Virus record (IMG/VR): IMGVR_UViG_3300045747_000339
Location: 1-31,521 of that record
DNA from: a virus
Strand: one strand, 5' to 3'
DNA: 31,521 bases
The notes below the pieces were generated by a model, which saw only the letters and a program-made list of their open reading frames with translations, was not told where the DNA came from and searched no databases. The position numbers and the translations under genes are program-made. Below are positions 1-6,252 of this stretch, one piece after another; positions within the stretch are counted from its first letter, which is position 1, and every line of letters begins with the position of its first letter.

Positions 1-193
1 TAACGTCGGCATCTAGAACGAAGTCGTAACCTTTCTCAATAAACTCCATTAAGTCAATTGCAGGTTCTTTATCAACAGCACGAAAACGAATAACCATTAC
101 GTCTTTGTCATTGCCCATCTTGCTTTCATATTGATCTATGGTGAAGTGATTGTCTACCATATCTTTAAGGTCGGACCTACGTAGGCCTTCCAT
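1..193 (-). CDS. Conserved T4-like phage protein, N-terminal part (cut by window edge)
   Basis: An open frame runs from an ATG at 193 down to the left edge without a stop, giving 64 residues of the N-terminus (MEGLRRSDLKDMVDNHF...). It contains KMGNDKDVMVIRF and ends in IEKGYDFVLDADV. It starts 4 nt after the stop of the 179-residue gene upstream, so the two are probably co-transcribed from the late promoter at 761-768. The sequence has the look of a protein conserved among marine T4-like phages and may be a head or virion-assembly component, but I cannot name the family with certainty. Late-type control fits a virion role. Confidence 0.75.
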   Translation of the reverse strand, partial: MEGLRRSDLKDMVDNHFTIDQYESKMGNDKDVMVIRFRAVDKEPAIDLMEFIEKGYDFVLDADV

Positions 194-197
194 TACT

Positions 198-737
198 TTA
201 TTGACCTTGGACCGGTGCTGGCGTGTTGTCATCTGGCATTGCCTCCGTAGCTGCTGAATCTGGGTTCATTTCTGTGTTTGGATTGATCGTAATATGATCA
301 CGAACGTACTCGCTCTGTTGGCGCTTCTGTCCTTGATATATATCTTGCATAAGTTTTTTTGGCATAGTAATAGATACTACCCAAATAGGGTGCGAATCAA
401 TCTTTCCTTTCTTTGTTCCTGGGCGAAAATCGCTTGCTTTGTAAACTTTACGTGGAACTAGCAGATCTTCCTTTTGATATGTTACTTTGCAGCCGTAATC
501 AAGCAATCTTGCTGCTGCTACAGGATCTGGCATATCTTCGTACGGCCACATAAACTTGCAAGTAACTGCATGCCGATGTACTTCAGGACCAACAACTAGC
601 TCGCCGTCTTCCCAGTTCTTGTACACATACAAATCTAGGTCGTCGATTACTCGTTCAAAATCCTTAAGAATCTTAAAAGCATCGTCGTTTGTTGTAAGTG
701 TTTCAATGTTTTTGATTACATCTATAATATCATGCAT
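198..737 (-). CDS. Hypothetical phage protein, 179 aa
   Basis: This is a soluble protein with no membrane segment and no motif I recognise. The N-terminal third is helical and acidic (MHDIIDVIKNIETLTTNDD). A central region contains EVHRHAVTCKFMWPYEDMPDP, and the last 35 residues are a Pro/Asp/Ala-rich, probably disordered tail. The ATG at 737 is preceded by an AGGAA-type ribosome site, and a perfect TATAAATA box lies 23 nt upstream. It precedes the edge gene by 4 nt. Promoter type and neighbour suggest a virion-assembly or structural gene made late. Function is unknown. Confidence 0.8.
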   Translation of the reverse strand: MHDIIDVIKNIETLTTNDDAFKILKDFERVIDDLDLYVYKNWEDGELVVGPEVHRHAVTCKFMWPYEDMPDPVAAARLLDYGCKVTYQKEDLLVPRKVYKASDFRPGTKKGKIDSHPIWVVSITMPKKLMQDIYQGQKRQQSEYVRDHITINPNTEMNPDSAATEAMPDDNTPAPVQGQ

Positions 738-760
738 GGAAAGTTCCTAGTTATCTAGTA

Positions 761-768
761 TATTTATA
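761..768 (-). promoter_or_regulatory. T4-type late promoter box TATAAATA
   Basis: On the minus strand this reads TATAAATA, identical to the T4 late -10 consensus recognised by the gp55-type sigma. It ends 23 nt before the ATG at 737. There is no matching -35, as expected for this class. It is paired with a divergent plus-strand box at 812-819. Confidence 0.75.
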
Positions 769-811
769 CGATTCAAAATTATGCCATTTAATTACCCTTT
801 TAGCATTAGAA

Positions 812-819
812 GTTAAATA
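812..819 (+). promoter_or_regulatory. Late-type promoter box GTTAAATA upstream of phoH
   Basis: GTTAAATA shares the TAAATA core with the perfect late boxes elsewhere in the window and lies 32 nt upstream of the phoH start. The same octamer precedes both other plus-strand genes (18398-18405 and 20265-20272). No good sigma70 -35/-10 pair is seen here. Confidence 0.5.
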
Positions 820-851
820 CTTTTGCAGGTCCCCGACATAGGAGGTCACCA

Positions 852-1607
852 TTGTCAAGACTAAAACGACGCGAACGTAGTACAGGGGCTAACAACAGTC
901 CCGATCCTAGATTCAATGAAACTAAAAATCTTATTGAGATTAAAAACTACATCAAAAAGAAGCAGCAAGTCCAAATCATTCCTCGCAATACTAGCCAGGA
1001 AACATACTTAGAACTACTTAAGAACCCCAAAAAATACATTATTTTTGCTATCGGACCCGCCGGCACAGGCAAAACGATGATTGGTGTTCAAATGGCCATT
1101 AAACAATTAAAAGAGGGGGTGATTTCTAAAATAGTAGTCACGAGGCCAGCAGTAAGTGTAGATGAGGATCACGGGTTTTTACCAGGAACATTAAATGAAA
1201 AGATGGCGCCCTGGACTCGTCCTATTTTTGATGTGTTTGAAGATTATTATCATCCGAAAGATATCCAAACGATGTTAGAAGATGGCGTTATCGAAATAAG
1301 CCCGCTAGCTTATATGCGTGGACGCACATTCAAAGACGCCTTTATTGTAGCTGATGAGATGCAAAATGCAACTCCTAGCCAGATGAAGATGTTGTTAACT
1401 CGTATTGGGGAAGGTTCGAGAATGGTCGTTACAGGAGATTTACATCAAGCAGATAGACCAAACGAAAACGGATTGTTGGATTTTGTCCAACTTGTCCAAT
1501 CACATAAGGGCCACAAAATGATTGACGTGTGCTGGTTTGAAACCAAAGACATCGAACGTCACCCTGTGGTTAAAGAAATTTTATCAATCTATAAGGAATT
1601 GGATTAA
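852..1607 (+). CDS. phoH: PhoH-like P-loop ATPase
   Basis: A 251-residue PhoH-family ATPase, a protein very common in marine phages. The PhoH domain fills the C-terminal 200 residues: Walker A GPAGTGKT at 68-75, VVTRPAVSVDEDHGFLPG at 95-112, Walker B IVADEMQN near 165-172, and the TGD sensor at 194-196. The basic N-terminus (SRLKRRERS) is typical of phage versions. The start is a TTG at 852, chosen because a perfect AGGAGGT lies 5 nt upstream (840-846) and no ATG fits. It is one of only three plus-strand genes. A late-type box lies upstream and a strong terminator downstream. The role of phage PhoH is unresolved: phosphate-stress response, RNA helicase/ribonuclease partner and NTPase have all been proposed. 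Confidence 0.95.
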   Translation: MSRLKRRERSTGANNSPDPRFNETKNLIEIKNYIKKKQQVQIIPRNTSQETYLELLKNPKKYIIFAIGPAGTGKTMIGVQMAIKQLKEGVISKIVVTRPAVSVDEDHGFLPGTLNEKMAPWTRPIFDVFEDYYHPKDIQTMLEDGVIEISPLAYMRGRTFKDAFIVADEMQNATPSQMKMLLTRIGEGSRMVVTGDLHQADRPNENGLLDFVQLVQSHKGHKMIDVCWFETKDIERHPVVKEILSIYKELD

Positions 1608-1636
1608 AAATCATTCAGCTTTAACTTAACCCAAAC

Positions 1637-1680
1637 AAAAACCGCATAACACTGACCTGCAACTCAGTTATGCGGTTTTT
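1637..1680. terminator. Bidirectional intrinsic terminator between convergent genes
   Basis: A perfect 14-bp inverted repeat: AAAAACCGCATAAC at 1637-1650 and GTTATGCGGTTTTT at 1667-1680, with a 16-nt loop. The T tract on the right serves phoH. The A tract on the left becomes a T tract on the other strand and would serve the minus-strand gene ending at 1683 if transcription crossed it. It sits exactly between the two convergent stop codons. Confidence 0.9.
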
Positions 1681-1682
1681 CA

Positions 1683-2042
1683 TTAAAAGATACTAATAAA
1701 CGAATGCCACATGCTTTCAACAAGATGATACACCCACATTACTCCCTGCCACAATAACCAGCATACAAATGCAGTGCCTAGCAAATCGACCATCCAGCTA
1801 GATTTCGATGAACTATTATTTTCAGATTGCGGCTGATCATAATAAGTTTGGTTATATTGTTGGGGTACTTGACTAGCATTTTTTGCCGCAGCCCTCGCAG
1901 CATTTTCTGCGGCCTTTGCAGCTTTTTCTTGGACCTTAATCTGCTTTTTCTGTAATTCAATTTGTTTACAAACCGGGCATCCCATCCAAGTTAGTGTATT
2001 GCTTCCACACCCGCCACAAAAACTAGTTTCTGCATTTGCCAT
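1683..2042 (-). CDS. Zinc-ribbon membrane-anchored small protein
   Basis: This 119-residue protein has three visible parts. Residues 9-25 form a zinc-ribbon-like Cys motif (CGGCG...CPVC). Residues 28-60 are a Lys/Ala-rich helix likely to be a coiled coil. Residues 83-110 are a Trp-rich hydrophobic segment able to cross or lie in the membrane (VCWLLWQGVMWVYHLV). A Gln/Asn/Ser-rich linker joins the last two. It is a single-gene unit with its own sigma70-type promoter and ends at the bidirectional terminator, so it is likely made early. A membrane-tethered metal-binding protein acting on a host target is possible, but no function can be assigned. Confidence 0.8.
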   Translation of the reverse strand: MANAETSFCGGCGSNTLTWMGCPVCKQIELQKKQIKVQEKAAKAAENAARAAAKNASQVPQQYNQTYYDQPQSENNSSSKSSWMVDLLGTAFVCWLLWQGVMWVYHLVESMWHSFISIF

Positions 2043-2066
2043 AATAACTTTCTTTAATGTAATAAT

Positions 2067-2095
2067 AGTATAACATCATTATTTGGCAAAGTCAA
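2067..2095 (-). promoter_or_regulatory. Sigma70-type promoter TTGACT-17-TATACT
   Basis: On the minus strand the -35 TTGACT is at 2095-2090 and the -10 TATACT at 2072-2067, with a 17-bp spacer. The ATG at 2042 follows after 24 nt with an AAAGAAAG ribosome site, so this promoter, unlike four others, gives a short leader. Confidence 0.85.
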
Positions 2096-2121
2096 GTACT
2101 AAATTACTCAAATTATTAGCA

Positions 2122-3048
2122 TTACTTCTGGAGTCTAGCCAATTTACAGAGCGTGGCTGCAAGGTTAATTTCTGGATCAGCAATAATTGCATGATCACAC
2201 AAGCCTTGCTTAATAATTAGCAATGCACTATCCTTTGTATCGTCATCCTTGCCAAACAAATCTAAATTGTCATAAAGCCAACGATAAATGTCTTCCATTT
2301 CTTCCGGACGAGCACTTGCACAAATCAACTTACGAGCTTGTTGAATCTTACCTGCCTTAAACAATTCAACCATTTGCAGCTTGTAATCACCGCTGCTCGA
2401 ATCACTTGCAGTTACACCCATCAATTTTCCATCCTGCACATTTTGTTGCACAAGATTGATACATTTACGCAGATCCGGATACGCAGCTTTTACAAAAGTG
2501 TCCAGCGTGTCTAGGTCAAAATCAATGTTCTCTTCCATTAGAATAGTTGCAACACGAGCAGTATATTCATCCTGATCAACTTTATCAACGTGAAACGATT
2601 GACACCGACTATGAATAGCTGGCATAATTCGCTGCGGCAAGTTACAAGTAAGCACAAAGCGAGCGGTCTCGTGAAACTGTTCCATAACACCACGCAACAC
2701 AGCCTGAGCATTATGCGTTAGGTAGTCTGCCTCGTCTAACAGCACAACCTTAAACGGTCCAAACGGAATCATACTAACAAAGTTGATGATCTTGTCTTTC
2801 AAGAAATCAACACCGTTATCGCGACTTGCGTTAATTTCCAACAGATCGAATTCTTCAATGCCGATTTCATTCAGCAGCATCTTTGCCAATGTAGTTTTAC
2901 CAATACCGGGACTGCCACTTAGCAGCAAATGAGGAATAGATTTCTCCTTAATCCAGCTATTAACTTGTCTCCGTTGATTTTCATCGCGAAACACGTATCC
3001 GTCTACTGTTTTAGGACGATACTTCTCTACCCACAATTCCTTAGCCAT
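2122..3048 (-). CDS. 44: Clamp-loader large subunit (T4 gp44 type AAA+ ATPase)
   Basis: A 308-residue RFC/gp44-like AAA+ ATPase that loads the sliding clamp onto primer-template DNA at the phage replication fork. It opens with the characteristic WVEKYRPKTVDGYV. Walker A is GSPGIGKT at 45-52, Walker B LLDEAD at 103-108, sensor 1 is TCN at 134-136, and the SRC arginine finger is at 147-149. The C-terminal collar domain is present, and the length is close to T4 gp44 (319). It is the last gene of the unit headed by the promoter at 4621-4649. The small clamp-loader subunit (gp62) and the clamp (gp45) are not in this window. Confidence 0.95.
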   Translation of the reverse strand: MAKELWVEKYRPKTVDGYVFRDENQRRQVNSWIKEKSIPHLLLSGSPGIGKTTLAKMLLNEIGIEEFDLLEINASRDNGVDFLKDKIINFVSMIPFGPFKVVLLDEADYLTHNAQAVLRGVMEQFHETARFVLTCNLPQRIMPAIHSRCQSFHVDKVDQDEYTARVATILMEENIDFDLDTLDTFVKAAYPDLRKCINLVQQNVQDGKLMGVTASDSSSGDYKLQMVELFKAGKIQQARKLICASARPEEMEDIYRWLYDNLDLFGKDDDTKDSALLIIKQGLCDHAIIADPEINLAATLCKLARLQK

Positions 3049-3051
3049 TCT

Positions 3052-3516
3052 TTATCCTTTTTTAAGTTCTGCTTCTGTTACACGTTTGCGTAGACTACTG
3101 CTACTAAACGAATGATCTCTACCATTATACACAATTTGTATGCCTCTTGCAAGGCATTCGGCTTTTCCAGTAAATTCCTTATGCTCATATTCGACACCTA
3201 ATATTCGCACATCAACCGGCAGGATAAGCAGCAAGTCTATGACATCTTTCTCCGTTTGATATACAACTACTTCGTCTACATTACGATTGGTACTTAATTG
3301 AATTTGTCGTTCTACAATACTCTGAACAGGCGGATTCTTCGTATCCGGTCGATCAATAGTTGGATCAGTTTGTAACGCTGCAATCAAGTAATCGCAATGA
3401 TTCTTTGCTTCTGCAAGCATTGCGATATGACCTGCATGAAAAAGATCAAATGTAGAGAACGTGATTCCAATCACAAGTCCTTGCTGTTTTAGTTCTTTAA
3501 TTTTGTTAAATATCAT
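3052..3516 (-). CDS. Cytidylyltransferase-like nucleotidyltransferase
   Basis: A 154-residue protein of the TagD/RfaE-C nucleotidyltransferase superfamily, which activates a small phosphorylated alcohol or sugar with CTP or ATP. The start of the fold shows ITFSTFDLFHAGHIAMLAEAK, with the HxGH signature (HAGH at 27-30). The second nucleotide-binding motif, usually RTxGISTT or RSSSL, appears as SFSSSSLRKR near 137-146. A central VEYEHKEFTGKAECLARG is also family-like. It overlaps the end of the gene upstream by 11 nt and is followed 3 nt later by the clamp loader. The true substrate cannot be read from sequence. Lipid, teichoic-type glycan or cofactor precursors are all possible. Confidence 0.85.
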   Translation of the reverse strand: MIFNKIKELKQQGLVIGITFSTFDLFHAGHIAMLAEAKNHCDYLIAALQTDPTIDRPDTKNPPVQSIVERQIQLSTNRNVDEVVVYQTEKDVIDLLLILPVDVRILGVEYEHKEFTGKAECLARGIQIVYNGRDHSFSSSSLRKRVTEAELKKG

Positions 3517-3766
3517 CTTCTATTACCTCCATTTCCGGAATACACGGTTTATCGTTGCTTTCCCATTCTGGAAAATAATGTAACCTATATTCTTTTCCGC
3601 CCATTTTATAATATTCTGTACTTGAGCGTTGATTGTTTGTTTCTTTGTAAGGCCCTACTAACATGAGGAGAAGCATAGTGTCGTTAAACTCTTTGCCCTC
3701 AATTTTTCGAGTCGCCGGCCCCATCACTTTTCGTATAAAGGCAAGAGCTTCTGCCTTTGTTTTCAT
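3506..3766 (-). CDS. Hypothetical protein, 86 aa
   Basis: A small acidic protein with a helical N-terminus (KTKAEALAFIRKVMG) followed by a probable beta-rich part containing EYYKMGGKEYRLHYFPEW. No family is recognised. It starts at an ATG that overlaps the stop of the 55-residue membrane protein upstream (TAATG), and its 3' end overlaps the nucleotidyltransferase start by 11 nt. Translational coupling makes it a genuine gene. Confidence 0.75.
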   Translation of the reverse strand: MKTKAEALAFIRKVMGPATRKIEGKEFNDTMLLLMLVGPYKETNNQRSSTEYYKMGGKEYRLHYFPEWESNDKPCIPEMEVIEDDI

Positions 3767-3933
3767 TAAACAAGTTCCTCGACAATCCCCAGCCCCTCTG
3801 CTAGAATAAGGAAGATGCCGCCTGCATATATTGCACCATAACAGAATGCAGCACCTGCTACGATGCGAAGTACACTCTTGACAAGAGATATATAGAAGTG
3901 ACCTTTACTTGTATCTTTAGGTTGAATATTCAT
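3766..3933 (-). CDS. Small membrane protein, 55 aa
   Basis: A short frame in the gap between two longer genes: ATG at 3933, TAA at 3768-3766. The protein starts MNIQPKDTSKGHFYISLVKS and continues with a long hydrophobic stretch, about residues 17-48 (VLRIVAGAAFCYGAIYAGG...), long enough for one or two membrane passes. Its ATG overlaps the TGA of the P-loop kinase (ATGA), and its stop overlaps the next start (TAATG). This double coupling is strong evidence that it is translated. Function is unknown. Confidence 0.8.
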   Translation of the reverse strand: MNIQPKDTSKGHFYISLVKSVLRIVAGAAFCYGAIYAGGIFLILAEGLGIVEELV

Positions 3934-4400
3934 TTTACGTAGATAATTTTATCGAAGCCTTCTGCTTCAGTTGGTTCTTCCCAGTTAGCTCGCATACTCT
4001 GCACAACTTCGGGAGGAATAGTTTTCCCCGGACGTGACGCAAGACGACGTTGCAGTTCCTTAGCTTCGGGAGTTTGAAACACGACTGCAATCATTTCGTA
4101 TCCGCGCAACATGTTAAACTTTTTACGACGTGCTACCTTTGTAGTAGAAGTTTGATCCCAAACGATATCAAGTCCTTGCTTTACTGCATCAACTACACTA
4201 TCTGCCATTAGTTGAACCGCAGTTGGCATATAATCTTTAAACACATCTGAATAGGTCTTACCTTGTTCTTTTGCGTGTTTCTCAACATGGCCGTCAGTAG
4301 ATACTAGAACAGTTTTGTTCCAGTCAAATGGCTGTTTTGCAATCCAGGTTGATTTCCCAGCACCTGGCACGCCTACTAAGATATATGCTGTTGGCTTCAT
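3930..4400 (-). CDS. P-loop kinase (polynucleotide kinase/AAA_33 type)
   Basis: A 156-residue P-loop phosphotransferase resembling the 5'-kinase half of T4 polynucleotide kinase and zeta-toxin-like kinases. Walker A is GVPGAGKST at 10-18. STD at 34-36 fits the substrate-binding Asp region, and WDQTST at 81-86 is the second acidic motif typical of this family, followed by a basic RRKKF stretch. The lid region has RRLASRPGK. The 3'-phosphatase domain of T4 Pnk is absent, so this is a kinase-only version. It overlaps its upstream gene by 4 nt. It may act in RNA or DNA end repair, but a small-molecule or protein substrate cannot be excluded. Confidence 0.85.
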   Translation of the reverse strand: MKPTAYILVGVPGAGKSTWIAKQPFDWNKTVLVSTDGHVEKHAKEQGKTYSDVFKDYMPTAVQLMADSVVDAVKQGLDIVWDQTSTTKVARRKKFNMLRGYEMIAVVFQTPEAKELQRRLASRPGKTIPPEVVQSMRANWEEPTEAEGFDKIIYVK

Positions 4401-4615
4401 TTTGAAATTCCGAAATGGTCAGTAATATCACACGATGCTTCGAAAATAGGATCCGCAGTGTGCGAGTAATCTTTAGCCCTAATTAGTGTTGCACATTCTT
4501 TAACAATCAAATTGGCAAGGTTTTCAGAATACTCTAATAGCCCGTGTTCGAACAGCGTACCTTTTTCTGTTTGGTGCCTTGCTTGTTTAGCGAGTTCTTT
4601 AATTCGTTCGTTCAT
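4397..4615 (-). CDS. Hypothetical protein, first gene of early unit (72 aa)
   Basis: A mainly helical small protein (MNERIKELAKQARHQTEKG... to DITDHFGISK). An upstream in-frame GTG at 4630 lies between the -10 and -35 region of the promoter and can be dismissed. The ATG at 4615 is used because it lies only 5 nt after the -10 box, which makes the predicted mRNA leaderless. The stop overlaps the kinase start (ATGA). The family is unknown, although short proteins starting MNERI...LA.QA are common in T4-like marine phages. Confidence 0.8.
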   Translation of the reverse strand: MNERIKELAKQARHQTEKGTLFEHGLLEYSENLANLIVKECATLIRAKDYSHTADPIFEASCDITDHFGISK

Positions 4616-4620
4616 GCTAT

Positions 4621-4649
4621 ATTGTAGCACATAAGAAAGGGACTGTCAA
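4621..4649 (-). promoter_or_regulatory. Sigma70-type promoter TTGACA-17-TACAAT, leaderless
   Basis: On the minus strand the -35 TTGACA is at 4649-4644 and the -10 TACAAT at 4626-4621, with an exact 17-bp spacer. The ATG at 4615 follows after 5 nt, so the transcript should begin at or within the start codon. The -35 box lies in the loop and closing pairs of the hairpin at 4635-4658. It heads the unit 4615 to 2122. Confidence 0.88.
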
Positions 4650-4658
4650 GTCCCTTTC
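4635..4658 (-). terminator. Hairpin after MazG gene, containing the next -35 box
   Basis: A perfect 10-bp inverted repeat, GAAAGGGACT at 4635-4644 and AGTCCCTTTC at 4649-4658, with a 4-nt loop. It begins 2 nt after the MazG stop codon. On the minus strand the T run after the stem is short (TTTC), so termination is probably only partial. The loop plus flanking bases spell the TTGACA of the next promoter. Confidence 0.7.
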
Positions 4659-4660
4659 GT

Positions 4661-5023
4661 TTATTCTAAAAACGGAGCAAGTTCCGGTGCAGTCCATCCG
4701 ACTGGTTTGAGAACTTTACCATCTTCTCGTTTTCGAACCTTTCCTGTTTCTTTATCAATTTTGGCAAAGTTAGTTTTCATAACTTCTTTCCAAGCACCTT
4801 CTGCATCAAATCCGGCACTATGAATTGCCCCAATTGTAACAACTAGTATATCGATTAATGCATCAAGTTGTTCTAACTTGTCGTTTGCTTCAAGTGCATC
4901 GTTTAGCTCAGTATGTTCCTCATCAATTAACTTGATGTACATATCGTATTGCGCTTGATTAAAGCCTTCAACACTTTGGTCGCAAGCTCGCATAAATGTT
5001 GCTTGATCACGGAACGGATTCAT
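4661..5023 (-). CDS. MazG-like/PRA-PH family NTP pyrophosphohydrolase
   Basis: A 120-residue all-alpha nucleoside-triphosphate pyrophosphohydrolase. The metal-binding pattern is seen in LIDEEHTELNDALEANDK (E-E-x-x-E) and LEQLDALIDILVVTIGA (D-x-x-D), followed by VMKTNFAKIDKETGKVRKRE and GKVLKPVGWTAP, a typical C-terminal ending in phage members. The ATG at 5023 is preferred over one at 5056 because an AAGGA site precedes it and the earlier start would read into the homing-endonuclease gene. It is the last gene of the groES unit. Phage MazG-like enzymes may cleanse nucleotide pools or alter alarmone levels; which applies here is unknown. Confidence 0.88.
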   Translation of the reverse strand: MNPFRDQATFMRACDQSVEGFNQAQYDMYIKLIDEEHTELNDALEANDKLEQLDALIDILVVTIGAIHSAGFDAEGAWKEVMKTNFAKIDKETGKVRKREDGKVLKPVGWTAPELAPFLE

Positions 5024-5024
5024 A

Positions 5025-5627
5025 TTATTTTTCCTTTTTTCTGTTTGCTTGTGCAAGTTTTCTTGCTTCGGACCAAGGTTTCCCTTTTAAATGTCCCCAT
5101 TTCTGTTTCCGGTCATCCTCAGGTAGTTTCATCCTATCTGATGCCGCGTCTTTCATTTTATTTTTAATATCGTCGGAATGCGTCTTTCCACGATACGGAT
5201 TATTCTCTCTCATCCATTCACTATGATTTTCTTTTCTTTCTGCTGCTTTAACAGGATCATTTTGAATTTCTTCATATGACATTCCTTTGTAAGGGCTCGT
5301 CCTTCCTCTTGCAGAATTTCCTATTTTTTTCTTTGCGTCAGTTGTGTGAGAAAAAGTTCCACCATCGCCCGATTCTGGTTTAAGATTTGCCCATTCAACT
5401 GCTTCTACTATATTCCACATTTTACTATATCGCAACCCTTCTTCTTTTATTTTAACAGGATCTTCACTTTCGCACAATATTTCAGTATCAAATTCATATC
5501 CATGTTTATCCAAGTGTGCCCGCCATCGTGTGCCTGAACCGGGATACGAGTGCGGGTCTTTTGAAGAAGTTTTGCCTAAATATTTTAGTCCTGTAATTCG
5601 ATGTGTTTTTATGTATAAGTAAATCAT
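5025..5627 (-). CDS. GIY-YIG homing endonuclease with NUMOD3 repeats
   Basis: A 200-residue free-standing homing endonuclease like T4 Seg proteins. The GIY-YIG core is at residues 1-50: YIK and YLGKT stand for GIY and YIG, followed by HSYPGSGTRWRAHLDKHG. DNA-binding NUMOD3-like repeats follow: ARGRTSPYKGMSYEE (107-120), NPYRGKTHSDDIKNKM (143-158) and WGHLKGKPWSEARK (177-190). A longer frame begins at 5702, but its extra 25 residues are antisense-like sequence overlapping groES, so the ATG at 5627 is chosen. It interrupts an otherwise tight groES-mazG operon and has its own late-type box, both typical of recently acquired mobile endonuclease genes. Confidence 0.9.
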   Translation of the reverse strand: MIYLYIKTHRITGLKYLGKTSSKDPHSYPGSGTRWRAHLDKHGYEFDTEILCESEDPVKIKEEGLRYSKMWNIVEAVEWANLKPESGDGGTFSHTTDAKKKIGNSARGRTSPYKGMSYEEIQNDPVKAAERKENHSEWMRENNPYRGKTHSDDIKNKMKDAASDRMKLPEDDRKQKWGHLKGKPWSEARKLAQANRKKEK

Positions 5628-5632
5628 ACAAC

Positions 5633-5640
5633 TATTTATC
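5633..5640 (-). promoter_or_regulatory. Late-type promoter box GATAAATA before the homing endonuclease
   Basis: The minus strand reads GATAAATA, one mismatch from the T4 late consensus, ending 5 nt before the ATG at 5627. Transcription from it would give a leaderless message. T4 seg genes are also often driven by late promoters placed directly upstream. Confidence 0.45.
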
Positions 5641-5655
5641 ACCGAAATGGGTTGG

Positions 5656-6033
5656 TCATGTTGGAATATTGAAATTAAAGTTTGAACCGGCACCTGCTGC
5701 AATTCCTCGCATTACATCAGTTGGCTTTTCGTCGGTAATCATCATGATACCGTTATTGTCTGCAACGTGCAATTCAGTAATGCTGCCGTCTGCATTTTCG
5801 TATTCGAAAGTTCGTGTCCATCGACCGTGTTCCATTAAAATCCAGTCACCTACCTTGACATCGAGCATATCGGGGCCTACTGCAAATACCTTACCCCAAC
5901 GTGGTTTAATACCTTGACCTTTACCGTTGTCGCTTTGCAGGACAATTCCCGTGGCTGTTTTTTCTTCGCCGAAGTTCATGTCACTGACGAACACTCTATC
6001 TTTCAACGGGCGTAACGTACCTTGAATCTTCAT
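5656..6033 (-). CDS. GroES-like co-chaperonin
   Basis: A 125-residue Cpn10-fold protein: LRPLKDRVFVSDMNFGEEKTATGI at the N-terminus, the mobile-loop region near 24-40, GKVFAVGPDMLDVKVGDWIL in the middle, and HVADNNGIMMI near the end. The core matches GroES (RPLxDRV, GKVxAVG, VKVGD). The roughly 25-residue C-terminal tail ending FNFNIPT is an extension not found in GroES. T4-like phages use such proteins (T4 gp31 by function) with host GroEL to fold the capsid protein. It lies 1 nt after the gene upstream and in the early-type unit headed by the promoter at 6780-6808. Confidence 0.9.
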   Translation of the reverse strand: MKIQGTLRPLKDRVFVSDMNFGEEKTATGIVLQSDNGKGQGIKPRWGKVFAVGPDMLDVKVGDWILMEHGRWTRTFEYENADGSITELHVADNNGIMMITDEKPTDVMRGIAAGAGSNFNFNIPT

Positions 6034-6034
6034 C

Positions 6035-6241
6035 TTATTCCTTTGGTGATTGATTGTTGTAGTGATCGTTCACAATATCTTCACGCTTGCGAATAACTTG
6101 TCCGCCTGCACCTAGTTCGTCACCGCGAGCGTTCATTCGAACGTTTCCGACCGCTGGCATTGTTTCGTTGTTTAATGCAAGTGAATCCATGTCTACGACT
6201 TTTCCCTGCATTGATCTGTGTACTATCTTATTAGTGGCCAT
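6035..6241 (-). CDS. Conserved small phage protein, 68 aa
   Basis: A 68-residue soluble protein with HRSMQGKVVDMDSL, NETMPAVGNVRMNARGDELG and KREDIVNDHYNN. Such short proteins with an N-A-R-G-D-x-L-G segment occur in marine T4-like phages, but I know of no function. AAGGAGAG precedes the ATG at 6241, a good ribosome site. It sits between the DnaE-like stub and groES in one operon. Confidence 0.8.
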   Translation of the reverse strand: MATNKIVHRSMQGKVVDMDSLALNNETMPAVGNVRMNARGDELGAGGQVIRKREDIVNDHYNNQSPKE

Positions 6242-6252
6242 TATAGCTCTCC

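Noticed and set aside
5024-5056. Longer MazG start at 5056
   Set aside because: The extra residues come from the Lys-rich end of the upstream gene in another frame, and the ATG at 5023 has its own ribosome site.
5628-5702. Longer N-terminus of the GIY-YIG endonuclease
   Set aside because: The first 25 residues overlap groES in another frame and are outside the GIY-YIG domain, which begins at the ATG at 5627.
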